In this document: piece by piece, positions 13,301 to 28,300 of the stretch
Position numbering within the stretch: the first letter of the stretch is position 1
How the letters are laid out: each line of letters begins with the position of its first letter
Assembly: GCF_003589595.1 (NCBI RefSeq)
Contig: NW_020653713.1
Span: 2,551,551-2,615,550, forward strand
DNA length: 64,000 bases
Reading direction: 5' to 3'
Source of the DNA: Hyposmocoma kahamanoa
Lineage: Eukaryota > Arthropoda > Insecta > Lepidoptera > Cosmopterigidae
Translations under genes and position numbers: made by a program
Notes under the pieces: generated by a model
The model's database searches: none
Seen by the model: only the letters and a program-made list of their open reading frames with translations
Told to the model about the DNA's origin: nothing

Positions 13301-16300
13301 AATTAACTAAATACACTTGGGCCCGTGTTAATAAATAGTCCCTAAGCCCGTTAGGCGTGTTTTAGAGGTCATACAGATCACGAGACTCATTTCAAGCTGT
13401 AGATCAATAGACTGTAATCATCTGTATTTTTATTGGATATCATGATGTTTTTACTACCATGATTTTCATCTTCTTTCATTTTAGAGAATTTGCACGAAAG
13501 AACGACACAACCATACCATACAAAGCGAAAATGCGGACTGAGCTCAGATCGGTCTTTCGAGACCTGTAGTTGGCACGCGTCGGATGCTAACTAACCACTT
13601 CTACTGTATTTATTGTTCTGTGGATTTAATAATATTTTGAGTTAATAATATTTATTAATAGACAGTTGACTTAAGTAATTTTAAAGAATTTAAAGAATTT
13701 ATTAATACGGGCCCAGGCCCAAACGAACGGGAGTAGACCCCCTTTTGCGATAATGGCCGTCTAGTTACATTTGAGCTGTGAAATGGTTTTATTTTTTTGT
13801 TATGACTATAGTGATTGTGTTATTTCTAAGTTACACTTTATAACGTAGGTATTTGAGTCTACTAATTAGGACAGTTGTTAACAAACGACACACAGTCGGT
13901 CTGGTAGCACGACGTTACTAATACAATATTACGATATGTTTTTCTATCCCAATAGGACACATATTTGCAATGCCAGTTGGCCTCCTTGGTGAGTGGCCCG
14001 GTCTTAACCGTATCCATAATTTTAGCTTTAGATTACATTTGTACATATATTGTTTTTATTTTATCACTTACAATGACATCACTACATATTTTTCCTTATT
14101 AAATATTAAATTCGAATTAGTACACGCTTACACAGCTTTCATTTTTGAAGTTTTTTGAATTAGAACTCATCAAAAGACGATTTGAATAAATTAAAAATTT
14201 TTAATTCACTTTTATTAAAATTATGCTGTGCTCTTTGGAAATTTTGCGTTATAATAGCCACGACGTAGATTCTTTTATTTACCGGCTACTACTTTTATTA
14301 CCTCGCCATAAGCAATTGTTTTGCAATGATACTAGGAATCTATGTAAGTACATATTTATTTGAATAGAGAACCAGCTGGCAGATTTTCAAGTATGTCATG
14401 AAAGTATATTTCGTAGTCGGGTTTTTATTTTATAATAAATTTTTCACGTATACTTTGCAATGCGTAAACACATTTCCAACTATCCATTCAATAGTTAGTT
14501 TTCATATTCGTCCCTTGTAACATAAATGAAACACGGAGTGTAGTAAGTACACGTTGATGCAAACTTGAGTACAAAAACCTATGTCCTACACTTTGTAATT
14601 GGCATGTTCCTTAAGTTGATTGGAATTATTATATTTGCAAGATATTTTTATATATACAAATTGGACAAGACGGTGTTCCAGCCCGGAAATATATTTCTAT
14701 AAAATTTTGTTTACTAGCTTCGAAAAAAGCATATTGTTGTTGTGAATAACGTTCTATGCAAAATTTGCTAGATATAAAGTATAGAAGCGTGGTAATGCAA
14801 AATCATGTCTACAGTCACTATTGAAATCAAAAAAATCGTTCAATTCGAAAGACAGGCAATAACGCCGGGCCGATTGTCTTGTATTGGCATACCATTTATT
14901 CAAATTGCGTAAATGAAAAAGCTTTAAAGTAAATAGTGCATTCCAATCAACTTAGCATGCTGGGCATGCGTATGTGACGGTGGCGGCGCACGGTGTTGTG
15001 TTGCAGGGCAAAGGTGCGCGCACGCCGGCAGACGACGACACCAAGGACTCTAACCTCCACCAGGTAATTGACCAGAGGATTTTGGCGCGTATCCAAAACT
15101 TTGCAACTTTGGCTACTATTCGGTGACTTTTTTTAAAAATTCTGTTTTCGGCCGAAACCGGATCATGAAAAAACGCACTTATTACTTTAAAAAAAAATCT
15201 ATTTTAATATTCCCAAGTAGGCGATTTTTTATTAATGTGCCATCTTTGAAGCTTTCGGGGAACGGATTACTGCCAAAAGCGAACGAAATAACCTAACCTC
15301 CGGTTAAAAAAACCGACCTCAAAAGTCATTCATCCCCTAGTTTGCCACCCTTAGAGGTGGAATATTTTCTTGAAATTTAAATGGGACCAGATCTGAGGTA
15401 CCTTCCTTCCAACAAAAAAGAAGCATCAAAATTGGTTCACAAATGGTGGAGTTATCGCGTAACATACATACAAAAAAAAACATACAGACGAATTGAGAAC
15501 CTCCTCCTTTTTTTGAAGTCGTTTAAAAATAATGAAAGAAACGATAAATTAAAAAAAATGCTTTTGAAATGGGCTATAATAAGCATACATTTTATTAATT
15601 TAAATTATTCACAACGGGTACTCTACACTTGAGATAGTTTTATTAATACGTATCTACGTATTAATAAAACTATCTGTTGTGAAAATTTGTTTTTTCTTTA
15701 ACAATAGCTTGTTGCTCATATGACGAGGTCGACAAGTGCTCGTTTACTCTAAAGAAAACGATTTTATTAAATAGATCTTTTAAATATTCCTAACGGACAC
15801 TAATTTATTCAAAGTTTTTAATGCGCGCCAATTATTTTATGTTGTGACTTCAATGGTTCGTAGATATTTTGTCAAGAATGCATGTTTTGTTTTAATTGCA
15901 TGCCATAATCAAATGCGCCGCCTTAATGTATTAAATGTTTATTATAGACACGTACATACTAATTGTTTTGTACACGAAAAGTTTCAAGGTAAGGTGAGAG
16001 TAAATTTTATTTTCGTGTAAATATACATGGATTATTGTATGAAATTCTCATAAAATGTTTAATTTATACTGAAAGTAGATTATTTGTGAGAATTTCTGAA
16101 ATTTCTTTGTATTCATGATTAAAAAATTCATTTCGTCTTTTAATTGCCCTCCTAAGGCCCAGCAAACTTCAATGGAAAAAAACGCATGTACATTAAAATT
16201 TACTATATATAATTATTTGCTTGAGGCCAAGCATAAATCCCCTTAGTTTTGTATGAAAACATGTTTTTCTAGATTCCCTAAGGTCACATAGAATATATAG

Positions 16301-19300
16301 ACCTAAATTTGAATGCGATATTTTTCTTATACACTGGGTACGTGATCATAGGAATAATGTTATCTGGATCTGAATCACTTCACATCTTATATACATTTTG
16401 ATGTACACGGGGCCTTAAGAGGTTAATAACCATCATGATATTCAAGTTTTAAAACAAAAACATTATCGCAAATGACACCACAGAAGAAGAAAAACAAAAA
16501 AAAAACAAAAACTGCCATTTTCCATTCTCTCCAATTAGTCGTCATGTTGCCCTTTATTTGCAAAAGCGGCGGCTACTATATCGTAGCGTACACGTCGCCC
16601 GTACGCACAGTTTTGTCGGTCATGATTTCTTTAAATTAATTATGAACCAATATTAGACAACAACAACAACATCGCATGCGTTGTTCTAACCCCAAAGTAA
16701 GTAGCTAACACACTTGTGTAATGGAAATCGGAAACAACGACGGTACCACAAACACCTAGACACGAGACAGAATAGAAAAGTTAGTTTTCTACACTGACCC
16801 GGCCGGGGATCGTACCCGGGATCTCAGAGATGGCGACACCATGAAATCCGGTGTGCAAGCCACTTGACCACGGAGGCCGTCAAATAATATTTTATTAATA
16901 ATAATAAGTTTTAAGACTACACCTGAGACCATGAGTAATGAACGTGTCCAAATCGAACAGCTAATGACATACGATTTATTTATTTGCTCTCATACGTATT
17001 TGGAAATACCCACTATATTTATAGGCCTATTACAAACATAACAAAACAGACATTAAAATATCATCACCTTACTTTCTTAAACTTTTATCTTAAAACACAA
17101 AGTTACTGAAATGCAAAAAATGGATTGTATATACTGATTTCATATCACATTTCCTTCATATTCACACACTGGTTTTAACCTATTCTTAAAGTAATGCACC
17201 CAAATTAACACCCTTGATAAGAATTTTAAAATAAATATACAGTTTTGCCATCTTCTGAATAATCACCCTTTATAAGATACGAGTTTAAGAAAGTAAGGGA
17301 TCGATATGAGAAATAAATCGCAACAAAACAAAAATACAATAAAATTATTTACAAAAAACAAAAACATTGAATTCCTTGTGTGGTGTCAACTGCGGTAACA
17401 AAAATTAAGAGCCTAGAATTCAAATTTTTCACGTACTGAATCGGTTATGTTGCGCGGGTCGAGTGGCAGGGACACTGGATTTATTTCAGATTTTTTTTTT
17501 TACAAATGATATTAAAGCCACTTGAAAAATATATATCGTATACTATACTTGTTATATATATAATACAGCGGTTTACTTGCTATCACACCGTATACTATAG
17601 TCCATTTGTTTAGGTACTTAACTAAATGTAAACAATCTTGATACATCTTTTTATTGAAACACATGCTTTACAAATCAATAGGTATAAAAATAGGCATGCA
17701 ATTTCATACGAAGCTAAGTATTTGTATTTTGTATTTGAAGGTAAGGGAAAATCATTTTATAAATGTATATTTCATTAAATATACATCTCAAGATTGTTTA
17801 CATTTAGTTAAGTACCTAAATAGATGGACTATAGTCAGTATATATCCTCAATAATTTTTCCAAAATGATTTGATTATGCGGAACCAACCAAAGCCATTTG
17901 ATGTTGTATAGACTCTTAACTCACGCATTTGCCGGAAAGCACAGTAATTTCTTAGCACTGATTATGAGTTAGGGCCTATCCATTGCGAAATAGACATCCA
18001 ATCTTATATTTTCATTAACCTTTTGACCGCCACTGACAAACACTAGTTTCGCTCCCTTGACGCCAAACCTATATAGTGATGTGACATGTTATGAATTTCC
18101 AAAAAATAATTTCATTCAATTCTCCTAAATCAAAGTAGAACATAACTGAATATAAAATGCAACTACGAATCCATACTTACCTAGAATATATAAATAACAC
18201 AAGGTATATTTTAACATTTATTAATTCATTTAAATTGAGGATTAAAGGGTGTCGTTTGACGCTTTAGTGCGTCATTGGCGTATCAGCCAAGTTAATGTAG
18301 AGAAAATTTAAAGCGTTCACGGCGGTCAAAGGGTTAAATACACTGTTGGGAATGCAATGATAATGCTGTATGAGCAATATTTATATTTTATTTCAGGACA
18401 TGGCTGAACACCATATTCAAAACGTAGATGCCGGCGCGCTAGAGCAATATCAACAATCTATAGCCAAGTAAGATTATACTTAACATCAATAATAAGAATT
18501 CCAAAGATCAAACGTTTACGTTACGTTGTAAACGGCGTTTTTGCTGTGGCGCTACGTGTGAGAAAAATATAGGAATATCATAGTAGTAAAAACATCACTA
18601 TATTCAATAAAATAAATCGACCCCTCCTACTTAAAGCATCGTATGTCGAAATTGCCAAGTTTACAGGGGAGCGTTTTAAAGTTTTTAATTCACTGAAACG
18701 AGCATAACGTGACTAGCATTTCTTTTTTTTCAGAATTTTTTTTCAGAAGAGCTAGTTAGTCACATAGAGTATTATAAAATCCTAGATATCGGTTAGATGA
18801 ACAACCACAATTTATTTTATAATTGTATACTATATAACGCGGGTGTGCGTCAACAAGCGGGTAAACTAAAGTGAGACTGGGTGGGTCCGGTGATAGTATA
18901 AAACTGAGAAATGCTAAAGTCACAGTCACAGAATACAAAACTTTAAAACTCTCCCCTGTAAACTTAGCAATTTCGACATACGATACATAGGTGGGGTCGA
19001 AATATTAAAATTAATAGAGCGACATCTCTTGTCAGTCGCTGGTAACTGGCTGAATGAAGAAAACTTTCGCAAATTTCTCACAGATGGCGGCAAAAAAAAC
19101 CTTATAACCCAATACAAAGATCTGCAACAGGCACATTGAAAAATTCGTAATATCTATTAACGCGATCTGTATGTAGGTGGTTTGTCAATCAGACGCTGGT
19201 TCAAGTCCAATTAAAGTTTTTTCTTTGTGTTGAATCGAGTTTTGTGTCAATAATAGTCATAAATACATGCAGGGATTCGAACCAACTATATTTCAATTAA

Positions 19301-22300
19301 AGTAAATAAATAAATATTAGATATCACATGCGTAACGTAACATCACAAACGTAGGTAGCACTTGTGTTATGGAAATCAGAAACAACGACGATACCACAAA
19401 CACTCAGACCAGAGACAATATAAAAAAGTTAGTTTATCTACACTAACCCGGCCGAGGATCGAACCCGGGACCTCAGAGATGGCGACACCATGAAAACCGG
19501 TGTGCAAGCCACTCGACTATGAAGGTCGTCATTGATAAGCAATTGTTCTCCCGGGGCCCTGCTACTATCGCTATGAATTGGCAAGTGTATTTTTAATAGC
19601 CTGCACTAGGCCACTGCTGGGCAAAATATGCTTCCCTTTTCCGTTCTTCCCTGTTAATTCTTACCTTTGTACGCCTTATCAATTTCGTCCCATTCCTCTT
19701 TTCACTTCTTTCTTACGTAAGATTTAACTTCAGTATCGTTTGTAAGGCAGGTTGCAATTGAAGAATGAACAAAAAAGTCTGGGATTTGCTCTTTATCAAT
19801 GAATTTGTTTTTTTTTTATAATACTGAGTGACGGGACGATCAAATCGTGTGCCTGGTGCTAATCGACACGCCTTTCCCTAACAGCTGCAGTGCCACTCAG
19901 AGCTTTAATTCGCAAAGATCTGAGGGGCACTGTCACTGCGCCTGTCGCCTTTAGATAAGTTGACAAGTCCCATGTCTCTGTGATTTCAGAAATAGGTAAG
20001 GTGGCAGTACTTCCTTGGATAAACTCTTTCACAAGAAGCTTTACTGCTTCTAAAAATAATGTAGATAATATTTATGTCAATTTGTTAAATTTCGTCTAAG
20101 AATATACAACGAGCAGCGTTACAAAGCTGTAAAATGTAATATTTCAGAATGAATTCCAGTCTTCAAGACATCCAGAGCGACATCGCGCGGTTGGCCAGCC
20201 AACAAAACCAACTACAGCAGCAACAGAACCAACAGCAGCAGGCTAAACAGCAGTTCCAACAGCAGAGTCAGCAGAAGCAGATGTATTCGCAGCCACAGGT
20301 GCCGCAAGCACCACCACAGTCGCCTTATCAACCCCAATATCAACCGAGCATTCCACAGTTGGTGAGTTCCCTTCTCAATCGTTCAGTCAGTGGTCTTCAT
20401 GCTACAGAGATGCAGTGACAGCTCAGCGGTAACATTCATCTTGTGGGCATAACGTTCCAAATTCAAACATCAGCTTTTTACTTCTGAGCGTCAGTCTATT
20501 TTTTTTGTAGTAACGCGTCTGTGGTAAGTTGTCATGGTCAGGTACTCCAAGTGTTTATTACCATTTGTTCACGAATTGAAAGCTTCCAAAACTGCATACC
20601 AGAACGCACAGCTGGGTATGGTGAGGTGCCGCAAGCACTGCTAAAAATCTGAACTATCCCTAAATTCTTCATAATATTAAAAACTACTGCTACCCAATCA
20701 TCTATAATGCTAAGGTACTGTAAGGTTTGTTTCACAATTTAACGAAGTGCGGTATATGGGTTTGATTCTGCGCCTTATTCTTTACAACATTAGTTCCAGT
20801 TGGCGTTCTGTATATTTTTCCAAGACGAAATAAATAGACTGTTCTTTGAACATAAGTGTTGCCCGTTACAAACAGCTAGTGGTTGCGGTCGATAAATATT
20901 CGATCGACTAAATATTGGTCACACTTGTGTAACCAATATTTATATAGAAAAATGTACCAATAGGTGTAAATTCCTCCCCCACTTTTATCTAAATAAATGT
21001 ATGAAAAAGTTCATTATATTATTTATCACAAGTACATGAAAGCTGTGCTTACCCCAAAATATAACTTAGAAAAGTCGGGTTTTCGTTAAAGCTGAAATTC
21101 AGTATTAAACCACATATACAAGATAACGAATAATATACAGTTTTCAAGTAATTCATATAATATATATCAAGATTGTAGATATTACTGTTGTTTTACGCAG
21201 ATGTTTTACCCGTATAGCCTGCTAATTTTCATTCAATACGAACGTGCATCTGTTTTTCATTAATTGATTAATTGATTTCGATACTAGTAGGCCAAATGTC
21301 AAAATAAGAATAAAGACGGCGATAACACAATTATGTCATACAAATTTGCTATTCATTTCCATTCTTGATTTCTTTTGCAAAATTTTACCTTTTTTACAAT
21401 CTATCGATAAAACTGTCGAAAACTATTTAAAATTTTACGAAAGCTGGAAACCCTGCAAACGTCATTTTACTCCGTCGCAAAGAAAACAGACAATTATATC
21501 GTAAAAAGTCAATTTTAAACACATCCTTTAACGCGTGAAGTGAAAAGTAATGTTTAAGAAACTGACAATATAAATTAAAAGAAATAACGTTACGTATCAC
21601 CTAAAAACGACAAAGTTCCACATTATTTGTAAACCCCTCCTTTAGCTTATATTTGGCGTTATTTGTTTTTTAGTTTATTTATTGTTTGTTAAAAAATTTA
21701 CTTTTCCAATTTCGTCGCGTTGCAATTGATGCGTCGTCATTGGATTCGCGTGGCACAGAGGTTTTTGTCATTTTCGGGTCATTAAATACAGGGTAAATTT
21801 ACTGCATATTATTCTCTTAAATATGTATGTTAATATTATGAATTCATTCGATGTGTACGATTTTTTTTTAAGTCACTAAAACAGGCTTACATCAAAGGCG
21901 TTCGGTTATATTGAACACGTCAGTTTAGATATTTCTTAATGTCGCATTTTCCATTAAATTTAATGACATTGGTCGCTTAACTGCACTCATGCTTCTTCGT
22001 GTCTCTGGGACACCTGCTAAGTAAATTGTGAAGCAACCCGCCAGGGGTACACCGGGCTGACGCGCGCTTCAACATTGCCTTTGCAGCACAGCCAATTCAG
22101 CTCGCAGCACAATGTGTCGCGGCCCGGCCTCAACACCGGCTTCGGCTCCACGCCGCACATCCCGCAGCAGCACATCTACCAACAACAGCAGTACCACCAA
22201 CAGCAGTACGAGGAGCCTCGGCAGTACCAGTACAGGGATATAGACGAGTACAACCGGCAGCAGTTTTACTTGCACGACAGCCCGCCGCCGCCGCAGCGGA

Positions 22301-25300
22301 GGACCTGGGCGCAGCACGCGCAGCAGCAGCAGGAGAACGAGTCGCGGGGCTGGCAGGTCGGTAGAGGTGGCAGCCGGCGGTCGCGGCGCAACCGCACGGC
22401 CACTGTAGATAAATGTCGCGTTCGCTGGAAGAGGTCGCGGAACTCGCGCTCGTCGGTCATAAAGTGCACTAATGAAACGCTCGCGTTTGCAGCTCCATCA
22501 GCAAAACCACCAGCAGTACCCGGCCCCGCACGAGGCGCCCCGCGCCTGGAAGGCGCCGTCGCCGTCGCCGCAGCACGACGCGTGGGCGCCGCAGCAGCCG
22601 CAGCAGCCGCCGCCGCAGCCTGCGGCCTTCGTGCTGCACGAGCGGGAGGGCCGCCCGGCGGGCCAGCCGTTCCAGATCCACTACGCGGGCGACCGCTACC
22701 AGAACGGCGACGCGCCCAACCACCCCAGCTACACGGTGGCGGGCGCGTCGCCCTGCGGCAGTCCGCTGCGCGCGCGCACGCCGCAGCGCGCGGCCGAGGC
22801 GCGGCGCGAGCCCGTGAGCCTGCAGCAGCTGCAGACGCCGGTGCCGGCGCCGCCGCCCGCCGACATGGAGCCGCAGAACATCTCGTTCATCGGCAGCGCC
22901 GAGGCCGACGCGCCGCGCCACGGCATCGACCGGCTGCACATCTCGTCGGGCACGCGCACCTACCGCATCCCGTCGCCCACGCGCCCGTCGCTGGGCCGCG
23001 ACTCGTTCCGGCGGCCCGAGGACGAGCGCGCCGAGAAGGGCTTCTACATCTCCTTCGACGACGAGCAGCCCAAGCGGCCCAAGCCGCCGCTGCGCGCCAA
23101 GCGCGGCTCGCCGCGCAAGGAGCGCACGCCGTCGGCCGGCGCCAGCCCCGAGCGCGGCCCCGACGCCTGGGCCCCGGCCGAGCCCCTCACACAGCCCCTC
23201 ACACAGCCCCTCGCCCGGCCCTTCGCCCAGCCCTTCGCCCGGCCCGCCGAGCCCGCCGCGCTGGTCGTCGGCGAGGTGCCAGTGGACCCGGTGGGTGCCT
23301 TGCCGCGCGCCGCCCCCCGCCCCGCCCCCCGCAGCGACTCCACCGGCCGTCCGTTGCAGAACTCGGCCGAGGAGATGGAGCGCAAGAAGGAGCGCATCAT
23401 GCTGATGTCGCTGCAGCGGCGGCAGCGCGCGGACGAGGCGCGCGCGCGGGCCGAGGCGGCGGCGGCCGCGCGGAAGGCGCGCGAGGACGCCGCCAACGAG
23501 CAGAAGCTGGCCCGCAAGGAGGAGCAGGCCCGGCGAAGGGAGGCCATCCTGCAGCAGTACAAGCTCAAGAAGGCCATGGAGGAGGCCGAGAGAGAGGCAC
23601 GCTTTTTAACTCGATTAAACCCTGCATTACGGAATCCTCTCGACGTTGGCGCACCCCTCATGGAAAAATCGCGTACGTGGAGTTACGTCAAAACGTTTAT
23701 TGCTCCATTAGACACTGAAAAATACCTATAGTCTTGTAACTCTGTCTACAATGCTAATCAATATAGTTACAAGAATTGAAGAGGATATGTGTTATATTTT
23801 TTGTATCTAATGGAGCAATAAACATTTTTGACGTAACTCCACTTACGCCGTTCTTCTATGAGGGGTGCGATTTGTAGATAATGGATTCAATAATATAATA
23901 TAGAATAGATTCAATTGACAGTCTTACCAACCTCCTGTTGTGCTCTTGCAGGGCAAAGTGTTCGATAGAAGCGAATTCATGGACACCCTTAAAGGGACTG
24001 GCGGGGGCCCCGCACCGCCCGCGGGTCCCCCCACGCGCATGCGCAACAAGGGTGCCGCGGCGCGCGCGAGGCCCAAGACCATCCACGTGGACAGCGGCGC
24101 GCTGCAAGCTGCGGAGGGCATGCTCGGTAGCAAACAGCCCAGTTCTACCAACCTAACAGGTCAGTGCGTTATCGTTTTCTTTCGTAATGTTGTAATTTCT
24201 TACGTGGGTTAGAAACGTAAACTTTGTTATTAACCTTCAAACTCGTGGTAGGAAATGTTTCTTCCAACTTTTTCCAGTCTATATTCGGAGATTCTTAAGC
24301 AATGCGTTTCTAACAGGCGTACTTACAGTCAAACCTAAAATAGTTATTAGTTACCTATTACTATGTAACAAGTTCTTTTTTTTAAATGTTCAATATTTAG
24401 TATCACTTGTGATTGAATGTCATAGGCCCGTATTAATAAACCTAAGTGTTAGATTGATATCAAAATTGTATTCAAGTCAAGTAAACATCATTTGATTGAT
24501 CAACGATAACGTATACATAATTTGCGAGTGTTCGAATTGACTGCTTGTTACTAAACGTCACTCAGCATCTAAGCAACGACTCAAGGTACACTTATAAATA
24601 GAGGTGGGCGTTTAAACGACAAGCACTTTAAAAAGTCTGCTTTTAAAATAAGCGCATAAGCACGCTTTTCAGCGTCGGTCATTGGTCAATTCTATAGATA
24701 CTCAACAATTTTATTTTTAACAATTTGTCTAAGTTTCAAGTAACGTCATCTATGTTTCCTAAACAAATTAATTCAGCATAACGTTGTAAGCTTTTTTAAA
24801 CAAAGTCTATGCACTTAAACGTTTTTCTAAACGACTTTTTAAGCATCAAACTAAAAAGCATTTAGTTTAAGTGGAAAGCGCTTTTACAAGCACGCTTTTT
24901 AAACGTACGTTTTAACGTTAAGAAAATAAGCAGTGTTTTCCATTTCAACAACTACAAAAGTTAAACAAGTTATATTTTTGAACGCTTTTAAACGCCAATG
25001 AACAAAATGTTTATATAAAAATGTTATATCATAAATAAAAATATAACTCGTTTTTTAAAAAAAAACACTTATCTTACAATTATTAACACAACGTTGCAAG
25101 CTTTTTTTATTATAAAAGTCTATGCGCTTAAATGTTTTCTAAACGATTTTGTTAGCTTCAAACTAAAAAGCGTTTAAAAAAAAGCACGCTTTTTTAAAAA
25201 AGCATAACGTTTAAAAAAATAAGCAATTTTTCCCATCTCTACTCATAAACTCATAACCACGTAACACGAGTTTTGTTTCTGAGTTTTCTAATTGNNNNNN

Positions 25301-28300
25301 NNNNCGATAATAGGCAGCTATGTAAATACCACTGTGACAATCACAAAAACAAAGATACGTACGCTTTTCTACATACTTGCTCAGTTAAACAAACCAATAC
25401 TATCAAATCAAAAACAAAACCTTTATGTAAGATTGTTACATAGTGAATCAATCAAGTTCTGTTTACTTAAGATGGTATCATCCGATATGTCGTATAATCT
25501 TAATAATAATGAAGTGCTTCAAATGCAACTTGAGATCCGCGTGACATCTCGGCGAGTACTCGAATTTTATTACATTATACGTTTCTTGGATATTTTATAG
25601 AGAAGTTTATTGATACGGACGCAAATGTATTATTTTGTCCCACTGATTGCTATTCCCTTTGAGCAGCACTCAATGTTTCTAAGCTTAGCCCCTTTAGCCT
25701 TTTCATTTAATTTTGTGTCTAACATCGATAGTGAATTTACGAAATGTGGTCGACATTAGATACAAATCTTTTTTTTTCTATTATGGCATGGCCGCAATTT
25801 TTGTTTAAATGTTTAGCTGAACTATTCTATATAATTCGATGCAACACCATCACAGTGTTACTACATTATCTTCACTACGTTTGTCTGGTTAATAAGCACC
25901 ACGTAAAGGTTGAAAAGTTTAGATTTGAACCCTAGATATTTCATTGTTCAATGTAATGTGTCGTTACTTGTATTGGTAATAGTATTAGTATAGTACATAT
26001 TGGTAACACATCGCCTCCTCAATAATAAAGTGACGTAATCCTAAAAATGAACATTTTTGGAGAACTGACAAAATAGAAGTTAAAAAGTAATGTACTGGCA
26101 AATACATGTGACTTTTTAATTACCAACGAAAAGACTTGTACGGAATTAGTATGGAGCTTTACTTCATTCCCAGAAAAATTTAACCAGGCTTAACTCTTTT
26201 GCTAGATATAAGCTTGAAATATAGAGCTTAGCAATAACAAAAAAAAAGTTATGTGGTCTGCTTTTTTAAAAATTGATTTAAAACAAATGTGTGGTAGACA
26301 TTCTAAAATAAGTCCAAAAAGCAGCAACCGACATACCGACCCCTCCTACGTACAGTATATATATCGAAATTGCCAAGTTTACAGGGGAGCGTTTTAAACT
26401 TGGCAATTTCGACATGCAATACTTTACGTAGGAGGGGTCAAAACGCTAAAATATAATCAACTAATAATAATAATAATAATTAATAATAATAACTAATAAC
26501 TAATTTTATGATTAAAATATTAATGACATTGACATCTGATGTTGACAGATAATTTGTACGGCATTGGCCACTAGCCCAGTAGCCAAAAAATTATATAAAA
26601 ATCCGTTCCGTTCCGTTTTCCGTTATATAGCATTGAAAATCCCTAATGATTTTCTGGAATTTGCAGGTCAAAAAGGAATTGTTTTCAATTCGGAATTTCT
26701 AGGTTTTGATACCTCTTCACGAAAAACCAACTGGTTAAATTTTCCATTTATTTTAGTACTACTAATGGAACACCTCTTTTGACTTACCACTTTTTTTTAC
26801 AAGAATGAATTCTTTTCATATGTGTAAGCTTTTAATTGGCATCTGATTATTTATACTTAAATCCATGTTATAAAAGTAGCTGTAAGCTCCCCTAATATGA
26901 TAGTAAAATAAAATACAAAAGCCTGGAAAAAATTTAGATTGTGACTAAAAAGTCATAATAAGCTTGTATACCAAATTGAGTTTGATTCAAAAAATGATAT
27001 ATTAGGAAATGAAACAGGTCCCATGGTCACGATTGAATGAGGTGGTACAGTCATCAACAAGTTATCTCTAATATTAAAAAGACCTGTAAAGGGGCCGAAA
27101 CATTGGTTTGTTTGAAAAAACAAATATTCGCGATTAAAATCCGGAAAAATTTGTAAATTTTTGTGTTCCCGAAAATGTGACTTTTCAAATTACTTCTCTT
27201 TATTATTGAGGTTGCGAATTGTGGCAATATGGAACAGGAATGGTGTAATTAAAAGTGAGAGGGTGAGTCAGTAGTTGAGCTAAACACATGTAAAGCTAAG
27301 GCGGCACCGTTCCCCGCTTCCCTCCCTGACGTGTGTGTGTGTCTTGTAGCGGGCTCCATGCGGCGGGACTACTATCGCGGCTCGCAGGACAGCCTCGCCG
27401 AGCGCGCGGGTCTATATAGAGGTCAGTGCTATGCATGTCTTTCTTTCTTTTTCATACAACGTTATCGAATAAAATGTCGTTTTTGTTACTAGGTTATTAT
27501 AGTGCACTTATTTATAACGTTATTTGTGTTGGTAATTATTATTGAACGGTAATTATGGTTTATTTTTTAATTAATCGTGCAAAGTGGCGATCGATAGTCT
27601 CTGCCTACCCCAATGGGAATCCAAAGGTGTAAATAGAAATATGTTTGCAATTATAATTTAGACAATTTTAAAACAATTGATGTTGACGTTAAATTTTAAT
27701 TGAGTTAAAAAACCGAGGTTTTGTTTATTGATCCTCCGGTTAAGCCTCCTGCTAGGTACTAGCTATCCATGAGTGTTCTACGTCATCAGAATTTTGCAGA
27801 TGAGTTTGATCATAGTAAGGGGTTTTCCATCAAGGGCGAGTAGATTTGGACAGTTCATAGCGGCCATGTTGTTGAGGCTGCTTTTGACAAACCCGTTGTT
27901 TATTTTTCAGTCACTAAAAACAAATTATCATGGCGTCGAGCAAAACGTGAAAGTGAAAAAAAATAATTATCAAAATGGGTGTTCTATTGTGGCAACGCTG
28001 CGCGCGTAATAGACTGCCTGTTCTCCTGAACACTCACGAAAAGCGGCGATGTGTTCGGCAGATATTGAGTTTCGTCCCGGTCAACTCGAATTTGGCCAAC
28101 AAACGTTGAATAGCCGACTGGGAAGGACGACACGTAAACATTTTATAATAAATTTTTATGATTAGCACGTGTTGCTTGACGCTGGGACTTGCCATGATGA
28201 TTTGTCTTTAATGAGTGAAAAATAAACAACAGATTTGTCAAAAAAAGCTGCCTCAACAACATGGCCGCTATGAATTGTCATAACCTACCCGCCCTTGATG

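Noticed and set aside
22469..23661. Long minus-strand open frames opposite the large Patronin exon
   Set aside because: Shadow frames caused by high GC; no domain and no splice or promoter context.
22075..23718. 547-codon open frame on + overlapping the large Patronin exon
   Set aside because: It reads through the 136-bp intron and then follows the wrong frame of a very GC-rich exon; Ala/Arg/Pro-rich, no motif. The frame containing KGFYISFDD is the real one.
26455..26490. CRISPR-like short repeats (aat)n
   Set aside because: Simple microsatellite; no spacers, and the genome is eukaryotic.
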